Assembly: GCA_030430565.1 (NCBI GenBank)
Contig: JAUIKS010000029.1
Span: forward strand, 1-64,000
Direction: 5' to 3'
Origin: Polyangia bacterium
GTDB taxonomy: Bacteria; Myxococcota_A; Polyangia; Nannocystales; Nannocystaceae
Length of the DNA stretch: 64,000 bases
Position numbers and translations under genes: made by a program. The notes under the pieces were generated by a model. The model was not told the origin of the DNA and searched no databases. It saw nothing but the letters and a program-made list of their open reading frames with translations. Shown here one piece after another: positions 17,240-25,827 of this stretch; the stretch's first letter is position 1, and each line of letters starts with the position of its first letter.

Positions 17240-17782
17240 CTACGCCGACGACTTCTTCGAGGCCTTCTTCGGGGCCTTCTTCGAGCCCGGCGCACGCGCG
17301 AGCGGGCCGTCGGGGAGCGAGAGCTGTCCGGTCGGCTTCACGAGGTACTTGTCCGCGAGCACCAAGTCCCAGAGACCGAAGACCGAGGCGATCACGTGGT
17401 CCAGCTCCATCGTCGCCTTGGTCCGCGCGAGCTTGTCATTCGGCTCGCAGCGGACCGCGAGGCGGGAGCCCTCTAGCGTGTGCAGCACGCCGGTCGACCA
17501 GCCGCTCCCGGCGTAGGCCAGGCAGCCGGGGATCCACATGGCCTCGAGGTCCTGTAGGGCGTAGGGGATCTTCTCGTCGGTCGTGCCGCTGCTCTCCTGG
17601 AACTTGCACTCGATCCCGAGCGCCAGCTCGCTCTTCTTGCTGCGGACGAAGACGTCGATCCGGCGGCGCTTGCCGATAATCGTGGTGCCGAGCGGGACCT
17701 CCCGGTAGACGACGAGCCCGTGCGGACCGAAGTTCGCCAGCACGTAGGCCGCGATTCGATCGCGGTACTCGTTCCCGCCCAT
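17240..17782 (-). CDS. PD-(D/E)XK nuclease superfamily protein
   Basis: A 180-residue protein. RRRIDVFVRSKKSELALGIE followed by CKFQ gives the D...E-x-K core of restriction-like nucleases, and LQDLEAMWIPGCLAYAG fits the following helix and strand. The C terminus is a Lys-rich tail (KKAPKKASKKSSA) that could bind nucleic acid. It converges with the Xre gene, with only 3 nt between stops. It could be a resolvase-like or defence nuclease; the substrate is unknown. Confidence 0.65.
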   Translation of the reverse strand: MGGNEYRDRIAAYVLANFGPHGLVVYREVPLGTTIIGKRRRIDVFVRSKKSELALGIECKFQESSGTTDEKIPYALQDLEAMWIPGCLAYAGSGWSTGVLHTLEGSRLAVRCEPNDKLARTKATMELDHVIASVFGLWDLVLADKYLVKPTGQLSLPDGPLARAPGSKKAPKKASKKSSA

Positions 17783-18312
17783 GCGCCGATCGTAGGGAGA
17801 GGCGCGCGCGGCGGAGAACTGAACGGACGTGTTCGAGATGACAGGTTGATCGCGGTTTGCGTGCGTGGGAGCGCGGGGTGATCTCTTGACCTGCGCTCAC
17901 AATCGCTCGGGTACCCATACCTGGAGCGAGAATGTGCCGTGCGCCGGGACCTGTCAGCCAAACGTCCAAACTGTAAACCAAATGTCCAATCTATCAGGTG
18001 AATGGCGCTCGCTCGTGGTCGAGGTTTCGCGGTCTCCAAGAGCGCGCGCAGTGGCTGTCGTGTAGATGTCCGATCCGTCAACCAAAGTGCAGATTCGTCA
18101 ACCGTTTGACAGATCTGTCAACCAGTTGACCACCCGCGGGCGTCCGTTTTCTCGAGTCTTCGACGCTCTCGAGAGTTCTCGCCGTGGTTGGCCGCGTAAA
18201 TGTCTCCGGCACGTCCCCGAATACAGGGGTTGTGCCACTGTGCGGCTTTCGTGACCCTTGTGTTCTCGGTCGTTCCGGTCACCGGGCCGTGTGCGACGCC
18301 AACTGGAGAATG
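17783..18312. other. Intergenic region with iteron-like repeats
   Basis: 530 nt without a convincing gene. The notable content is two clusters of 20-bp direct repeats (listed separately). The stretch is less GC-rich than average around 17950-18130. The nuclease-like gene downstream starts at 18313. Confidence 0.55.
17953..18136. repeat. 20-bp iteron-like direct repeats in two clusters
   Basis: Units start at 17953 and 17973 (GTCAGCCAAACGTCCAAACT; GTAAACCAAATGTCCAATCT) and at 18077, 18097 and 18117 (beginning GTCAACC each time). The period is exactly 20 bp within each cluster. Approximate shared pattern: GTCAACCAAATGTCCAATCT. Phased repeats like these usually bind a regulator or an initiator protein. 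They lie 180-360 nt upstream of the gene at 18313. Confidence 0.7.
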
Positions 18313-19389
18313 ATGACGACAGCCTCCACCACGGACCCTTCGCCGCTTCTGCTCGCACGGCTCCTCACGCGCGGACCCGAAGACAGCGCGACCGAGGTTC
18401 TCGCCGAGTTGCTCCGGCAGCCCGTACTGCAGGCGGCGTTCATTCATCATCTAGATTCGACCGTCATGGAGGCCCACGGGTCTGTCGCCACGCAGGTCAC
18501 GAACCAACATGCTCCCGGACGCCCTGACCTGGTGCTCGAACGAGCGGGGCTGACCGTCATGATCGAGGCCAAGATCGGGGCTGGGTTCACCGAGAACCAG
18601 CCCGGGGGCTATCTCGAAGAGCTTCGGAGACGCTGCGCCGATAAACCTGGTCACAAAACCATCTTGGCAATTCTCGTTCCTGAGCGACGTCGCCACGCGG
18701 TCTGGGCTGAGGTGTGCGACCTCGCCGGTTGTGAACAGACGAAGAGTTTCCGCTCCAACGCGAGCGATCGAGTGACGATGATGCTCACGACCTGGACCGA
18801 GCTGGTTCTCGCGCTCGATAGCTCCCAGCCGCTGGGCCCCAACATGAAGTGGCTGCTCGAGTCCTTCAACCACATCGTCCAGACCCACATCAACCCCGAG
18901 ATCGCGCACCTTGACGAGGAGACCATGGAAGCCCTGCGACAACCCGCGACCATCAAGGCAGCGATCGCCCTCACGAACCTGGTCGGCGACCTCAAGGGGC
19001 GTCTCGAGTCTCTCCAGTACGCTACGACGGCGCTGCGGGCCGGAGCCACTTGGTACGGCTTCTACGCGACGCCTCCGAACCAGCCCGAGCTGAACTTCTG
19101 GGTCGGCTACTACCACGTCGCTACGTACGAGCTCGAACGTGTAGAAGAATGCCCGCTGTGGATGCAGCTCACCGGGCGCGGCTTCGACAATGACTGCGTC
19201 AGGCGTCTGAACGCCAAGGGGAAGAGCGTCACCGAGGTGAGTCAGCATCGACACTGGGACGGCTGGGGAGGACGTATCGTCGCGCTGCCCCTCGGCGACG
19301 CGGTCAGCTCCGACGAAGCGATCAAGAAAGCGGTCGAGGAGCTCACCGGCATCCTAGACGTGGCGAAGCGCCGCGAGACGGCGACGTGA
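18313..19389 (+). CDS. PD-(D/E)XK nuclease-like protein
   Basis: A 358-residue protein. GRPDLVLERAGLTVMIEAKI around residues 75-95 contains the Asp and E-x-K of the PD-(D/E)XK fold, as in the PDDEXK_4-type family. The N terminus (LLARLLTRGPEDSATEVLAE) and a long C-terminal part with WVGYYHVATYELE are consistent with that family. I chose the ATG at 18313 because GGAG sits 4 nt upstream; the frame is open further upstream. Likely role: nuclease of a standalone defence or plasmid-type system. The iteron-like repeats upstream may control it. Confidence 0.65.
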   Translation: MTTASTTDPSPLLLARLLTRGPEDSATEVLAELLRQPVLQAAFIHHLDSTVMEAHGSVATQVTNQHAPGRPDLVLERAGLTVMIEAKIGAGFTENQPGGYLEELRRRCADKPGHKTILAILVPERRRHAVWAEVCDLAGCEQTKSFRSNASDRVTMMLTTWTELVLALDSSQPLGPNMKWLLESFNHIVQTHINPEIAHLDEETMEALRQPATIKAAIALTNLVGDLKGRLESLQYATTALRAGATWYGFYATPPNQPELNFWVGYYHVATYELERVEECPLWMQLTGRGFDNDCVRRLNAKGKSVTEVSQHRHWDGWGGRIVALPLGDAVSSDEAIKKAVEELTGILDVAKRRETAT

Positions 19390-19439
19390 TCGGGGAGTCA
19401 GGCCGGCTCCGACTCGGGGTGCAGCCGGCGAGCGACCCC

Positions 19440-19466
19440 GCTCCATGTTCCAACTATGTGCCAAAA
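19440..19466. repeat. 27-bp flanking repeat, left copy
   Basis: Matches 58077-58103 at 25 of 27 positions in the same orientation (core CTATGTGCCAAAA preceded by ATGTTCCA). The low GC of the motif makes chance identity unlikely in this DNA. The pair brackets 38.6 kb that contain the whole contractile locus. Confidence 0.75.
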
Positions 19467-19594
19467 AGCGCGCGCTTCGGTACGTGTCGGCGCGTCCGCT
19501 CGCGTAGTGAAGTGACGCGCCAGATTGCCGAGAAGCCCGCGTAGAACGACGAATTCAGCATGCTGCGGGAATTGGTGGGTGCTCGGCAACCCGG

Positions 19595-19624
19595 CGCGTC
19601 ATGATCGGCGCCATCATGACGCGT
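19595..19624. promoter_or_regulatory. Palindrome/shared 22-bp element upstream of the CHAT operon
   Basis: CGCGTCATGAT (19595-19605) and ATCATGACGCG (19613-19623) are perfect inverted repeats around CGGCGCC. Bases 19603-19624 recur exactly at 55560-55581, upstream of the oppositely oriented sheath operon. Symmetry and position suggest a binding site for a regulator common to both operons. Confidence 0.6.
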
Positions 19625-19903
19625 GACTACGGCACGTCTGACTCGGCCGAGAACACCTCAAGAACAGCGTTCTTCTGACAACGCGGCAGCGCGCGCCGCA
19701 ACGACACGCCTGTGTACGCGTGGTTCTTGGCACAGCGCCACACCGCGTACTTCGGCCTACACGACGGGCGGTGAGTCGTCGCTCCCGCGTACCCGCATTG
19801 ACCGTCCCGGCGTTCGGTGCAAAGCTGACTCTACGTCTCTGTTGTTCGCTTAACAGCGTGCGTTGACGCGAGCGAGCAGCGTGATCGCGCGGTGCGGTAG
19901 CGT

Positions 19904-21922
19904 ATGGTCTGGATGGAGCTCGAGTTCGGTTGCCTAGGCGAGACCGTCACGGTCGCCGCCCGGGGCAGTCGCGGCGAGCGGACGCGGACATACGAGCTGG
20001 ACGCGGAGTTCTCGGCGCGTCGGCTGGGTCGCTTCCGCGTGGGCCTGGGCAACGCGATCGCGCGCTCCAATGGTCTCGACGACAAGCTCACCGTTCAGGC
20101 GCGCGCGCTGCATGAGGCGATCCTGTGCCACGAGATCCGAGACCTCTATATACGACTGACCGCCGCGGCCTCCGACGCCAAGTCTCGACTGCTGCTGCGG
20201 ATCATGATCAACGACCCGCGGCTGCAAGCGATCCCCTGGGAGGCTGTCTGTCGCCCGAACACCTCGAGCGGGTTCTTGGGAACGTCGTCGGATGTCCACG
20301 TCGCGCGCGGCGTAAACTCTACGGATCCCTGGCAACCCCGTGAGCTTCGACGCTCGCTGAAGATCCTCCCGATCTCGGCGATCGAGGATCGCTCCGCGCT
20401 CGCCGGCCTCGAACTCGTGCTCGCCGAGCACGTCGCCTCGGGCGCGATCGAGATTCTGGACCCGATCGAGGGCGAGGCCGCCCGCAACCCGGCGTTGTTT
20501 GAGCGCCTCCGCGCTGGGCCGAGCCCACACGTGTTGCACTTCTTGGGCCACGGCGGCTTCGACCGCGCGAAGAACCCGGTGATTCGGCTCGCCGATGACG
20601 AGTTCGGCGAGAAGACGCTGATGCCCATGGAGGTGTTCGCGGAGGAGCTTCGAGCGAGCTTTGACAGCCTCCGGCTGATCTTTCTGCAGGCCTGCTCGGG
20701 CGCGCGACCGGGGGTGTTCGCTAGCGCGGCTGAGCTGCTCGCGCGCGCGGGCGCGGACGCGGTCGCGGCGTTCCTGTGGCCGGTGAAGGCTGAGGTCGCG
20801 CGCGCCGCCGCGAGAGACTTCTACAGTAACCTCGTGGGCGCGCGATCAGGACGTGGCGACGTCGTCGGGAGCATGCAGTCAGCCCGTCGGACGCTCGCCT
20901 CCGAGAGCGCGGAGTGCTTCTCGCCGGTGCTGTACCTGCGAGGAACAGACTCGCAGCTCTTCGACCTCGAGAGCCGACGACTCCGCCCGCCGCGTGGACA
21001 CAAACGGAGCGCGTCGACGTCGAGCGGCGAGCTCCCGCGCGAGCTCGCTGCGCTCCTGCGCGAGCGGTTCTCGTTCGTACTCGGCGGAGCCTGGGACGAC
21101 GAGGCGATGGCGGAGGTTCAAGACAAACTCTCCGTTTCGCTCGTCAAGGCGCTGCGCAAACACGGCGAGCAGCCGCCCGAGACGCTCCCGCTGTACTCGC
21201 TCGCGCAGCGCTTCGCGCTCAGCTCGGGCACGCTGAAGCTCGGCCGGCTGTTTCAGAAGGTGCTGAGCGGGGTCCAGGCGACCAACGAGGTCCCGGCGAT
21301 GGTCGACGCGATCGCCCCCTTCCTGCGCCCCGGCGTGCACACGACGCTGTTGTGGCTGCCGGTGCTCGAGCACGCGCTCGTCAAGCATCACGCGAGCCGC
21401 ACGATCTACGTCATCCAGCCCGCGCCGCCGAACAGCGACGAGCGCCGCCTGATCATGGCGCGAGCACCCGGTGACGATGAATGGGAGGAACTCGACGAGC
21501 TGCCGCGCCTGCGGCTCGAGGAGAGCTTCGTGGTGCTGCGCCTCTACGGCGGCTACTCGCCGGAGGAGATGCCGATCTTGACGAGCCCGCAGGTGACTGA
21601 GGACGACCACATCCAGGGGTTGTTCAACCTGCGCTACATCATCCCGCCGGCGTGGGAGAACCTGATCATGGGCTCGCTACGGACGCGCCCGGCGCTGTGC
21701 CTCGGCGTCTCGGCGATGGACTGGCGCCACCGCATGCTGCTGCGCTGGCTGTTCGACCAGCGTCCGCCGCCGAATGGGAGCCTCGCGATCTTGAGCGCGA
21801 CCCAGCAGGAGCACGAGATCTGGGAGAAACGCGGCGCGGGCTTGCCAGGCGGGAGCCGCTTCGCCGTCGTACAGGAAGCGACCGATACTCTCGTGGAGGC
21901 GCTGCGGGGAGTCGTGCCATGA
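19904..21922 (+). CDS. CHAT-domain (caspase-like) protein with SIR2-like C-terminal part
   Basis: A 672-residue protein. Residues ~150-340 form a CHAT domain: the catalytic His is in VLHFLGHGGF (about residue 215) and the catalytic Cys in LIFLQACSGA (about residue 264), followed by AFLWPVKAEVARAAARDFY. Residues ~375-672 form a second domain (RERFSFVLGG, SLAQRFALSSG, HTTLLWLPVLEHALVK, then ALCLGVSAMDWRHRMLLRWL) that resembles SIR2-like/nucleotide-binding domains attached to defence proteins; this second call is tentative. Start at the ATG at 19904; an ATG at 19913 is possible. Its stop overlaps the STAND ATPase start (ATGA), so the two are probably made together and may act as sensor and protease. 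Confidence 0.75.
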   Translation: MVWMELEFGCLGETVTVAARGSRGERTRTYELDAEFSARRLGRFRVGLGNAIARSNGLDDKLTVQARALHEAILCHEIRDLYIRLTAAASDAKSRLLLRIMINDPRLQAIPWEAVCRPNTSSGFLGTSSDVHVARGVNSTDPWQPRELRRSLKILPISAIEDRSALAGLELVLAEHVASGAIEILDPIEGEAARNPALFERLRAGPSPHVLHFLGHGGFDRAKNPVIRLADDEFGEKTLMPMEVFAEELRASFDSLRLIFLQACSGARPGVFASAAELLARAGADAVAAFLWPVKAEVARAAARDFYSNLVGARSGRGDVVGSMQSARRTLASESAECFSPVLYLRGTDSQLFDLESRRLRPPRGHKRSASTSSGELPRELAALLRERFSFVLGGAWDDEAMAEVQDKLSVSLVKALRKHGEQPPETLPLYSLAQRFALSSGTLKLGRLFQKVLSGVQATNEVPAMVDAIAPFLRPGVHTTLLWLPVLEHALVKHHASRTIYVIQPAPPNSDERRLIMARAPGDDEWEELDELPRLRLEESFVVLRLYGGYSPEEMPILTSPQVTEDDHIQGLFNLRYIIPPAWENLIMGSLRTRPALCLGVSAMDWRHRMLLRWLFDQRPPPNGSLAILSATQQEHEIWEKRGAGLPGGSRFAVVQEATDTLVEALRGVVP

Positions 21923-24900
21923 CAGCGTCGTCGAGAGAGCTCGTAAACCCCTTCCCCGGTCCGCAGCCGTACCGCGCGGATGACCGCGCGCGCTTCTACG
22001 GACGTGAGGACGTCGCGAAGGAGCTCGCGGCGACGATCCTCGCGCACCGCTGCGTCGCGCTGTTCGGTCCCTCGGGCGCCGGCAAGTCCTCGGTGATGCA
22101 GGCTGCGGTCATGCCGGAGCTGGACGAGGAGCACGACTTCCGCGCCGCCTTCGTCGACGGCTGGCCGGCCGACGAGAACCCCGTGGCGTGGCTGCTTTAC
22201 ACGCTGAACAAGCAGCTCAAGCTGGTCGCGCCGCAGTCCGAACTCGGTCTGTTCGAATCTGTTGAGTGGACCGTACGCCAGGCGTTTCGTCGCTCCGATC
22301 GACCGATCTTGATCTACCTCGATCAGATCGAGCAGCTGCTGTTCCCGGGCCGGGCGGTTGAGGAGACCGAGGCGTTCCTCGACTGGCTCGACCGCTTCGT
22401 CGAGCGCCCGATGCGAGGGCTGCATCTCGTCCTGGCGATGCGCGAGGACTACCTGGGGCGGTTCCGCGATCGAGCCCGCGGTCGTCACCGGTTGCTCGAG
22501 AACGGCTTCCGTCTAGGACCGCTGACCGTCGGCGAGATGGTCGGCGCCGTGCGTATGGCCGCGCGAGACGGTGTACCGACGCAGACCTGGGCGGCGGCGG
22601 CGATGCGCACGCTGATGCTGCAGGTGCGGGTGCCAGGTCAACGCGAGGACGACGACGCCGAGGTGCAGGCCGCGTTCGCGCAGATCGTCTGCCGCGCGCT
22701 GTTTCTCGAGCGCGCGGGCCAGGATCAGCGGATCACGGCGGCGGAGCGGGTCTACGCCGAACCGATCCTCCACCGCTACCTCGAGAGCACGCTCGACCAG
22801 CTAGGGCCGCTGCGGGAGGGCGCGCTCTCGCTGATGGAGGAGCACCTCGTCGCGGCCGACGGCAGCCGTATGCTCCTGACCGAAGAGGCAGCTCATGCCT
22901 CCGGCGTGCTGCAGCCGGCCGAGCTGACGAAGGTCCTGACCGAGCTCGAGCGCGCCGCGATCCTCCGCGCCGAGCAGCACCGCGGCAGCCGCTACTTCGA
23001 GATCGGGCACGACTGGCTCGCGCGCAAGGTCTACGAGCGAAAGCTCGAGCGCGTCGCGCTTCTGCGCGAGCATCAGCGCCAGCAAGAGCTCGAGGAGCGA
23101 CGACTCGCGGCGGAAGCCGAGATGCGCGCGGCCCAGGCCGAGGCCCGACGTGCACGGAGGGTCGTCGCAATTGTCACCGCGCTGGGCCTCGCCGCGCTGC
23201 TGCTGGGCGTGTTCGCGTGGATCCAGCGGCGCATCGCCAACGAGAACGCGGTGACCGCTGTCGCTGAGGCCAAGCGCGCGCAGGAGGCGGAGAAGCGAGC
23301 TGTCAACGCGCGGGACGACGCAGAGCGTCAGCGCGAGCAGGCCGATGAGGCGCGCGACAAGGCCGAACTCGCGCGCGCCGAGGCCGAGCGTGAACGTAAG
23401 AAAGCGGAGCGGGAGCGGGAGAAGGCAGAGCGCGCCGAGGCCCTCGAACGCGACGCAAACAAGAAGACCAAGCGCGCGCTCGCCGGCCAACGACGAGCGA
23501 CGCGACGCGCAAAGCAGAACCTCGCGCGCGCCGAGGCAGAGTCGCTGCGAGCCCGTGACGCGAACCGCCTCGCCGTCGCGCTCAGCGTGCTCGAGGATGA
23601 TCCGACGAAGGCGCTCGCGTTGCTCTACGAGGTCGAAGATCCCGGCGGCACGCGCGGGTGGACCCCCGCGGCCGTAGAGGCGCTGCAGCGTCCAGCGAGT
23701 CACGCGGTCCTGCGAGGGCACGACGACCGCGTCGTCGCGGCGGTGTTCAGCCCCAAGGGGGACTCGGTCATCACCGGATCCCACGACACGAGCGCGCGCG
23801 TCAGCCCCGTCGACGGCGCGACCGCTGAGCGCGTGCTCGAGGAGCACGACAGCAAGCTCGTAGACGTCGCGGTCAGCCCGGATGGTAGGCAGATCGCTAC
23901 GGCTGCGGCGGACGGCAGCGCGCGGCTGTACACACGCGGCAGCGATGACGCGCCGCGAGTGTTAAACGATCACGATGAAGCCCTGTCGACCATCGCCTTC
24001 AGCCCCGACGGGGCGCGCCTGGCGACCGCGAGCCGCGACGGGACAGTCCGAATCTATGGGGCCGCCAGCGCGGACTCGCAGGCCGTCCTCGACGCGCACG
24101 ACGGCGCGATACGGGGTCTCGCGTTCTCCCCGGACGGCGATCGGCTGCTCACGACCTCCGACGACGGCGACGCGCGCGTCTGGGATCTCGAGGCGAACGA
24201 GCCGCGCTCGATCGTGCTGGATGGACATCGCGGGACCGTGTACGGCGGCGGCTTCGCGCCCGACGGGAAGCGAGTTGTCACCGCTGGGGATGACGGCACC
24301 GCGCGGATCTGGACGCTCCCCGACGCGCTGCCGGCAGACGGTTCGATCAACCCCGCGCGCACGCTCGACGCCCACAAGGGCGCGGTCTACTCCGCCGAGT
24401 TCTCCCCGGACGGTCGCCGAGTCGTCACGGCGTCACGCGACCGCAGCGCGCGGCTGTGGACGATTCGAAAGGACCGCGCGCCCTCATCCATCAAGCTGAG
24501 CGGCCACAAGGACAAAGTCTACTCCGCGCGGTTCTCTCCGCAGGGCTCGCACATCGCCACCGCGTCACGAGACGGCACGGCGCGGCTGTGGTCAACGAAG
24601 AACCCGAGCGAGGTCCGTGAGCTCCGCGGGCACTCGCGACCGGTGCTCGACGCCCGCTTCTCCCCGAACAGCGAGGAGCTCGTGACGGTGTCCGAGGACG
24701 GCACCTCGCGGGTGTGGAGCGTGTCTCCCCCGAACGGCGCCGCGCTGCTCGGCGGGCACACGAAGGCGGTCACGGTCGCCGCGCTCAGCCCCGACGGACG
24801 ACGCGCGATCACGGCTGCCGAGGACGGCGTCGCGCGCGTCTGGACGCTGGTAGGCGCCGCGCCGAAGTTGCTCACGAAGCTCACTAAGCACAGCGGCGCG

Positions 24901-25773
24901 ATCGTGTTCGCGTCGTTCTCCGCCGACGGCTCACGACTGCTCACGGGCGCACGCGACGGCACCGCGAGGATCTGGCGACTCAAGGGGAAGAGCGCCTCGC
25001 TGGTGAAGACGATCAAGCTCAAGGGCACCGGGCCGTGGTTCGCTAGCTTCAGCCCCGACGGGAGGCGCGTCGTCACCGGCGCGGGCGATGTCGCGTGGAT
25101 CCTCGAGGTCCAGGGCGACGGGGCCGTCGCGTTGAAGGGCCACCGCGGCGTCGTGCGCCACGGCTCGTTCAGCGCCGACGGGACGCAGGTCGTCACCGCG
25201 AGCGAGGACAAGAGCGCGCGTATCTGGAGCGTCGACGGCGGCAGCCCACGCGCGGTGCTACGCGGCCACCAAGGCTCGGTCCTGTTCGCTAGCTTCGCGC
25301 GCGACGGCGCCCGCGTGGTCACGGCGTCGTGGGACGGGACCGCGAAGCTCTGGCGCGCCGGCGACGGGGGGCTCGTGGGGACCCTAGAGGGGCACGAGGC
25401 ACCTGTTCGCTCTGCCATGTTCAGCCGCGACGGCGCGCGCGTGATCACGGCCTCCGATGACGAGACCGCGCGGATCTGGGATCCCTCCGGCGCGAGCGAG
25501 CCGGTGACGCTCTACGGACACTCGGGGCCCGTGAATCACGCCGAGTTCAGCCGCGACGGCGCGCGCGCGATCACGGCCTCCGCGGACAAGACCGCCCGCG
25601 TGTGGGAGGCGCGCTACGACGACGCCTCGCTGCTGCGCGCGCGCATCGAGCAGACGACGACCGTCTGCCTCACCGCCGATGAGCGCGTCGCGCTGCTCGG
25701 CGAGGATCAAGCGAGCGCGCGCGAGCGCTTCGAGCAGTGTGAGCAGGCCGCCGGCCGCGTCCCGCCGCCGTAG
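21919..25773 (+). CDS. Membrane-anchored STAND ATPase with 15 WD40 repeats
   Basis: A 1284-residue protein starting at the ATG that overlaps the CHAT gene stop. The N-terminal nSTAND1-type NTPase has NPFPGPQPYRADDRARFYGR, Walker A GPSGAGKSS (about residues 50-58) and Walker B ILIYLDQIEQL. A single membrane segment lies near residues 414-437 (VVAIVTALGLAALLLGVFAW). A long charged coiled coil follows (about 440-560), then 15 WD40 repeats (about 593-1235) of the form GH..V....FSPDG..V.TAS.D.TAR.W. A short Cys-containing tail ends the protein. STAND proteins are ligand-triggered switches; the WD40 propellers are probably the sensing end. I infer it gates or signals to the CHAT or caspase-like partners. 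Confidence 0.88.
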   Translation: MTASSRELVNPFPGPQPYRADDRARFYGREDVAKELAATILAHRCVALFGPSGAGKSSVMQAAVMPELDEEHDFRAAFVDGWPADENPVAWLLYTLNKQLKLVAPQSELGLFESVEWTVRQAFRRSDRPILIYLDQIEQLLFPGRAVEETEAFLDWLDRFVERPMRGLHLVLAMREDYLGRFRDRARGRHRLLENGFRLGPLTVGEMVGAVRMAARDGVPTQTWAAAAMRTLMLQVRVPGQREDDDAEVQAAFAQIVCRALFLERAGQDQRITAAERVYAEPILHRYLESTLDQLGPLREGALSLMEEHLVAADGSRMLLTEEAAHASGVLQPAELTKVLTELERAAILRAEQHRGSRYFEIGHDWLARKVYERKLERVALLREHQRQQELEERRLAAEAEMRAAQAEARRARRVVAIVTALGLAALLLGVFAWIQRRIANENAVTAVAEAKRAQEAEKRAVNARDDAERQREQADEARDKAELARAEAERERKKAEREREKAERAEALERDANKKTKRALAGQRRATRRAKQNLARAEAESLRARDANRLAVALSVLEDDPTKALALLYEVEDPGGTRGWTPAAVEALQRPASHAVLRGHDDRVVAAVFSPKGDSVITGSHDTSARVSPVDGATAERVLEEHDSKLVDVAVSPDGRQIATAAADGSARLYTRGSDDAPRVLNDHDEALSTIAFSPDGARLATASRDGTVRIYGAASADSQAVLDAHDGAIRGLAFSPDGDRLLTTSDDGDARVWDLEANEPRSIVLDGHRGTVYGGGFAPDGKRVVTAGDDGTARIWTLPDALPADGSINPARTLDAHKGAVYSAEFSPDGRRVVTASRDRSARLWTIRKDRAPSSIKLSGHKDKVYSARFSPQGSHIATASRDGTARLWSTKNPSEVRELRGHSRPVLDARFSPNSEELVTVSEDGTSRVWSVSPPNGAALLGGHTKAVTVAALSPDGRRAITAAEDGVARVWTLVGAAPKLLTKLTKHSGAIVFASFSADGSRLLTGARDGTARIWRLKGKSASLVKTIKLKGTGPWFASFSPDGRRVVTGAGDVAWILEVQGDGAVALKGHRGVVRHGSFSADGTQVVTASEDKSARIWSVDGGSPRAVLRGHQGSVLFASFARDGARVVTASWDGTAKLWRAGDGGLVGTLEGHEAPVRSAMFSRDGARVITASDDETARIWDPSGASEPVTLYGHSGPVNHAEFSRDGARAITASADKTARVWEARYDDASLLRARIEQTTTVCLTADERVALLGEDQASARERFEQCEQAAGRVPPP

Positions 25774-25827
25774 CTCGCCCGTACGACGCACACGCATTCA
25801 CGCGCGCCGTAGCGCGCGGAGCCGTCC

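Larger units (their letters stand above)
19390..19903. other. Left boundary region of the contractile locus
   Basis: 514 nt with no supported gene. A 63-residue minus-strand frame (19398-19589) has no support. The region holds one copy each of two repeats that recur beyond the other end of the contractile-tail locus (19440-19466 and 19603-19624), and an 11-bp palindrome. Confidence 0.6.

Noticed and set aside
19440..19466. Reading the 27-bp repeat as a sigma-54 promoter (TTGGCAC...TTGG on the minus strand)
   Set aside because: The -24/-12 spacing is one base short, the second element lacks GC, and no gene follows in the right direction at either copy.
19398..19589. 63-residue minus-strand reading frame
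   Set aside because: No ribosome site or family signal; it overlaps the flanking repeat and faces the end of another gene.
21652..21918. Upstream start for the STAND ATPase inside the CHAT gene
   Set aside because: The ATG at 21919 overlaps the CHAT stop (ATGA) and begins the conserved N-terminal motif; the extension is a shadow of CHAT coding sequence.
19904..21922. CHAT protein as partner of the CRISPR system (type III-E Craspase-like)
   Set aside because: The CRISPR locus is type I-G, lies 10 kb away on the far side of unrelated genes, and the CHAT protein lacks a TPR region and has a different C-terminal domain.
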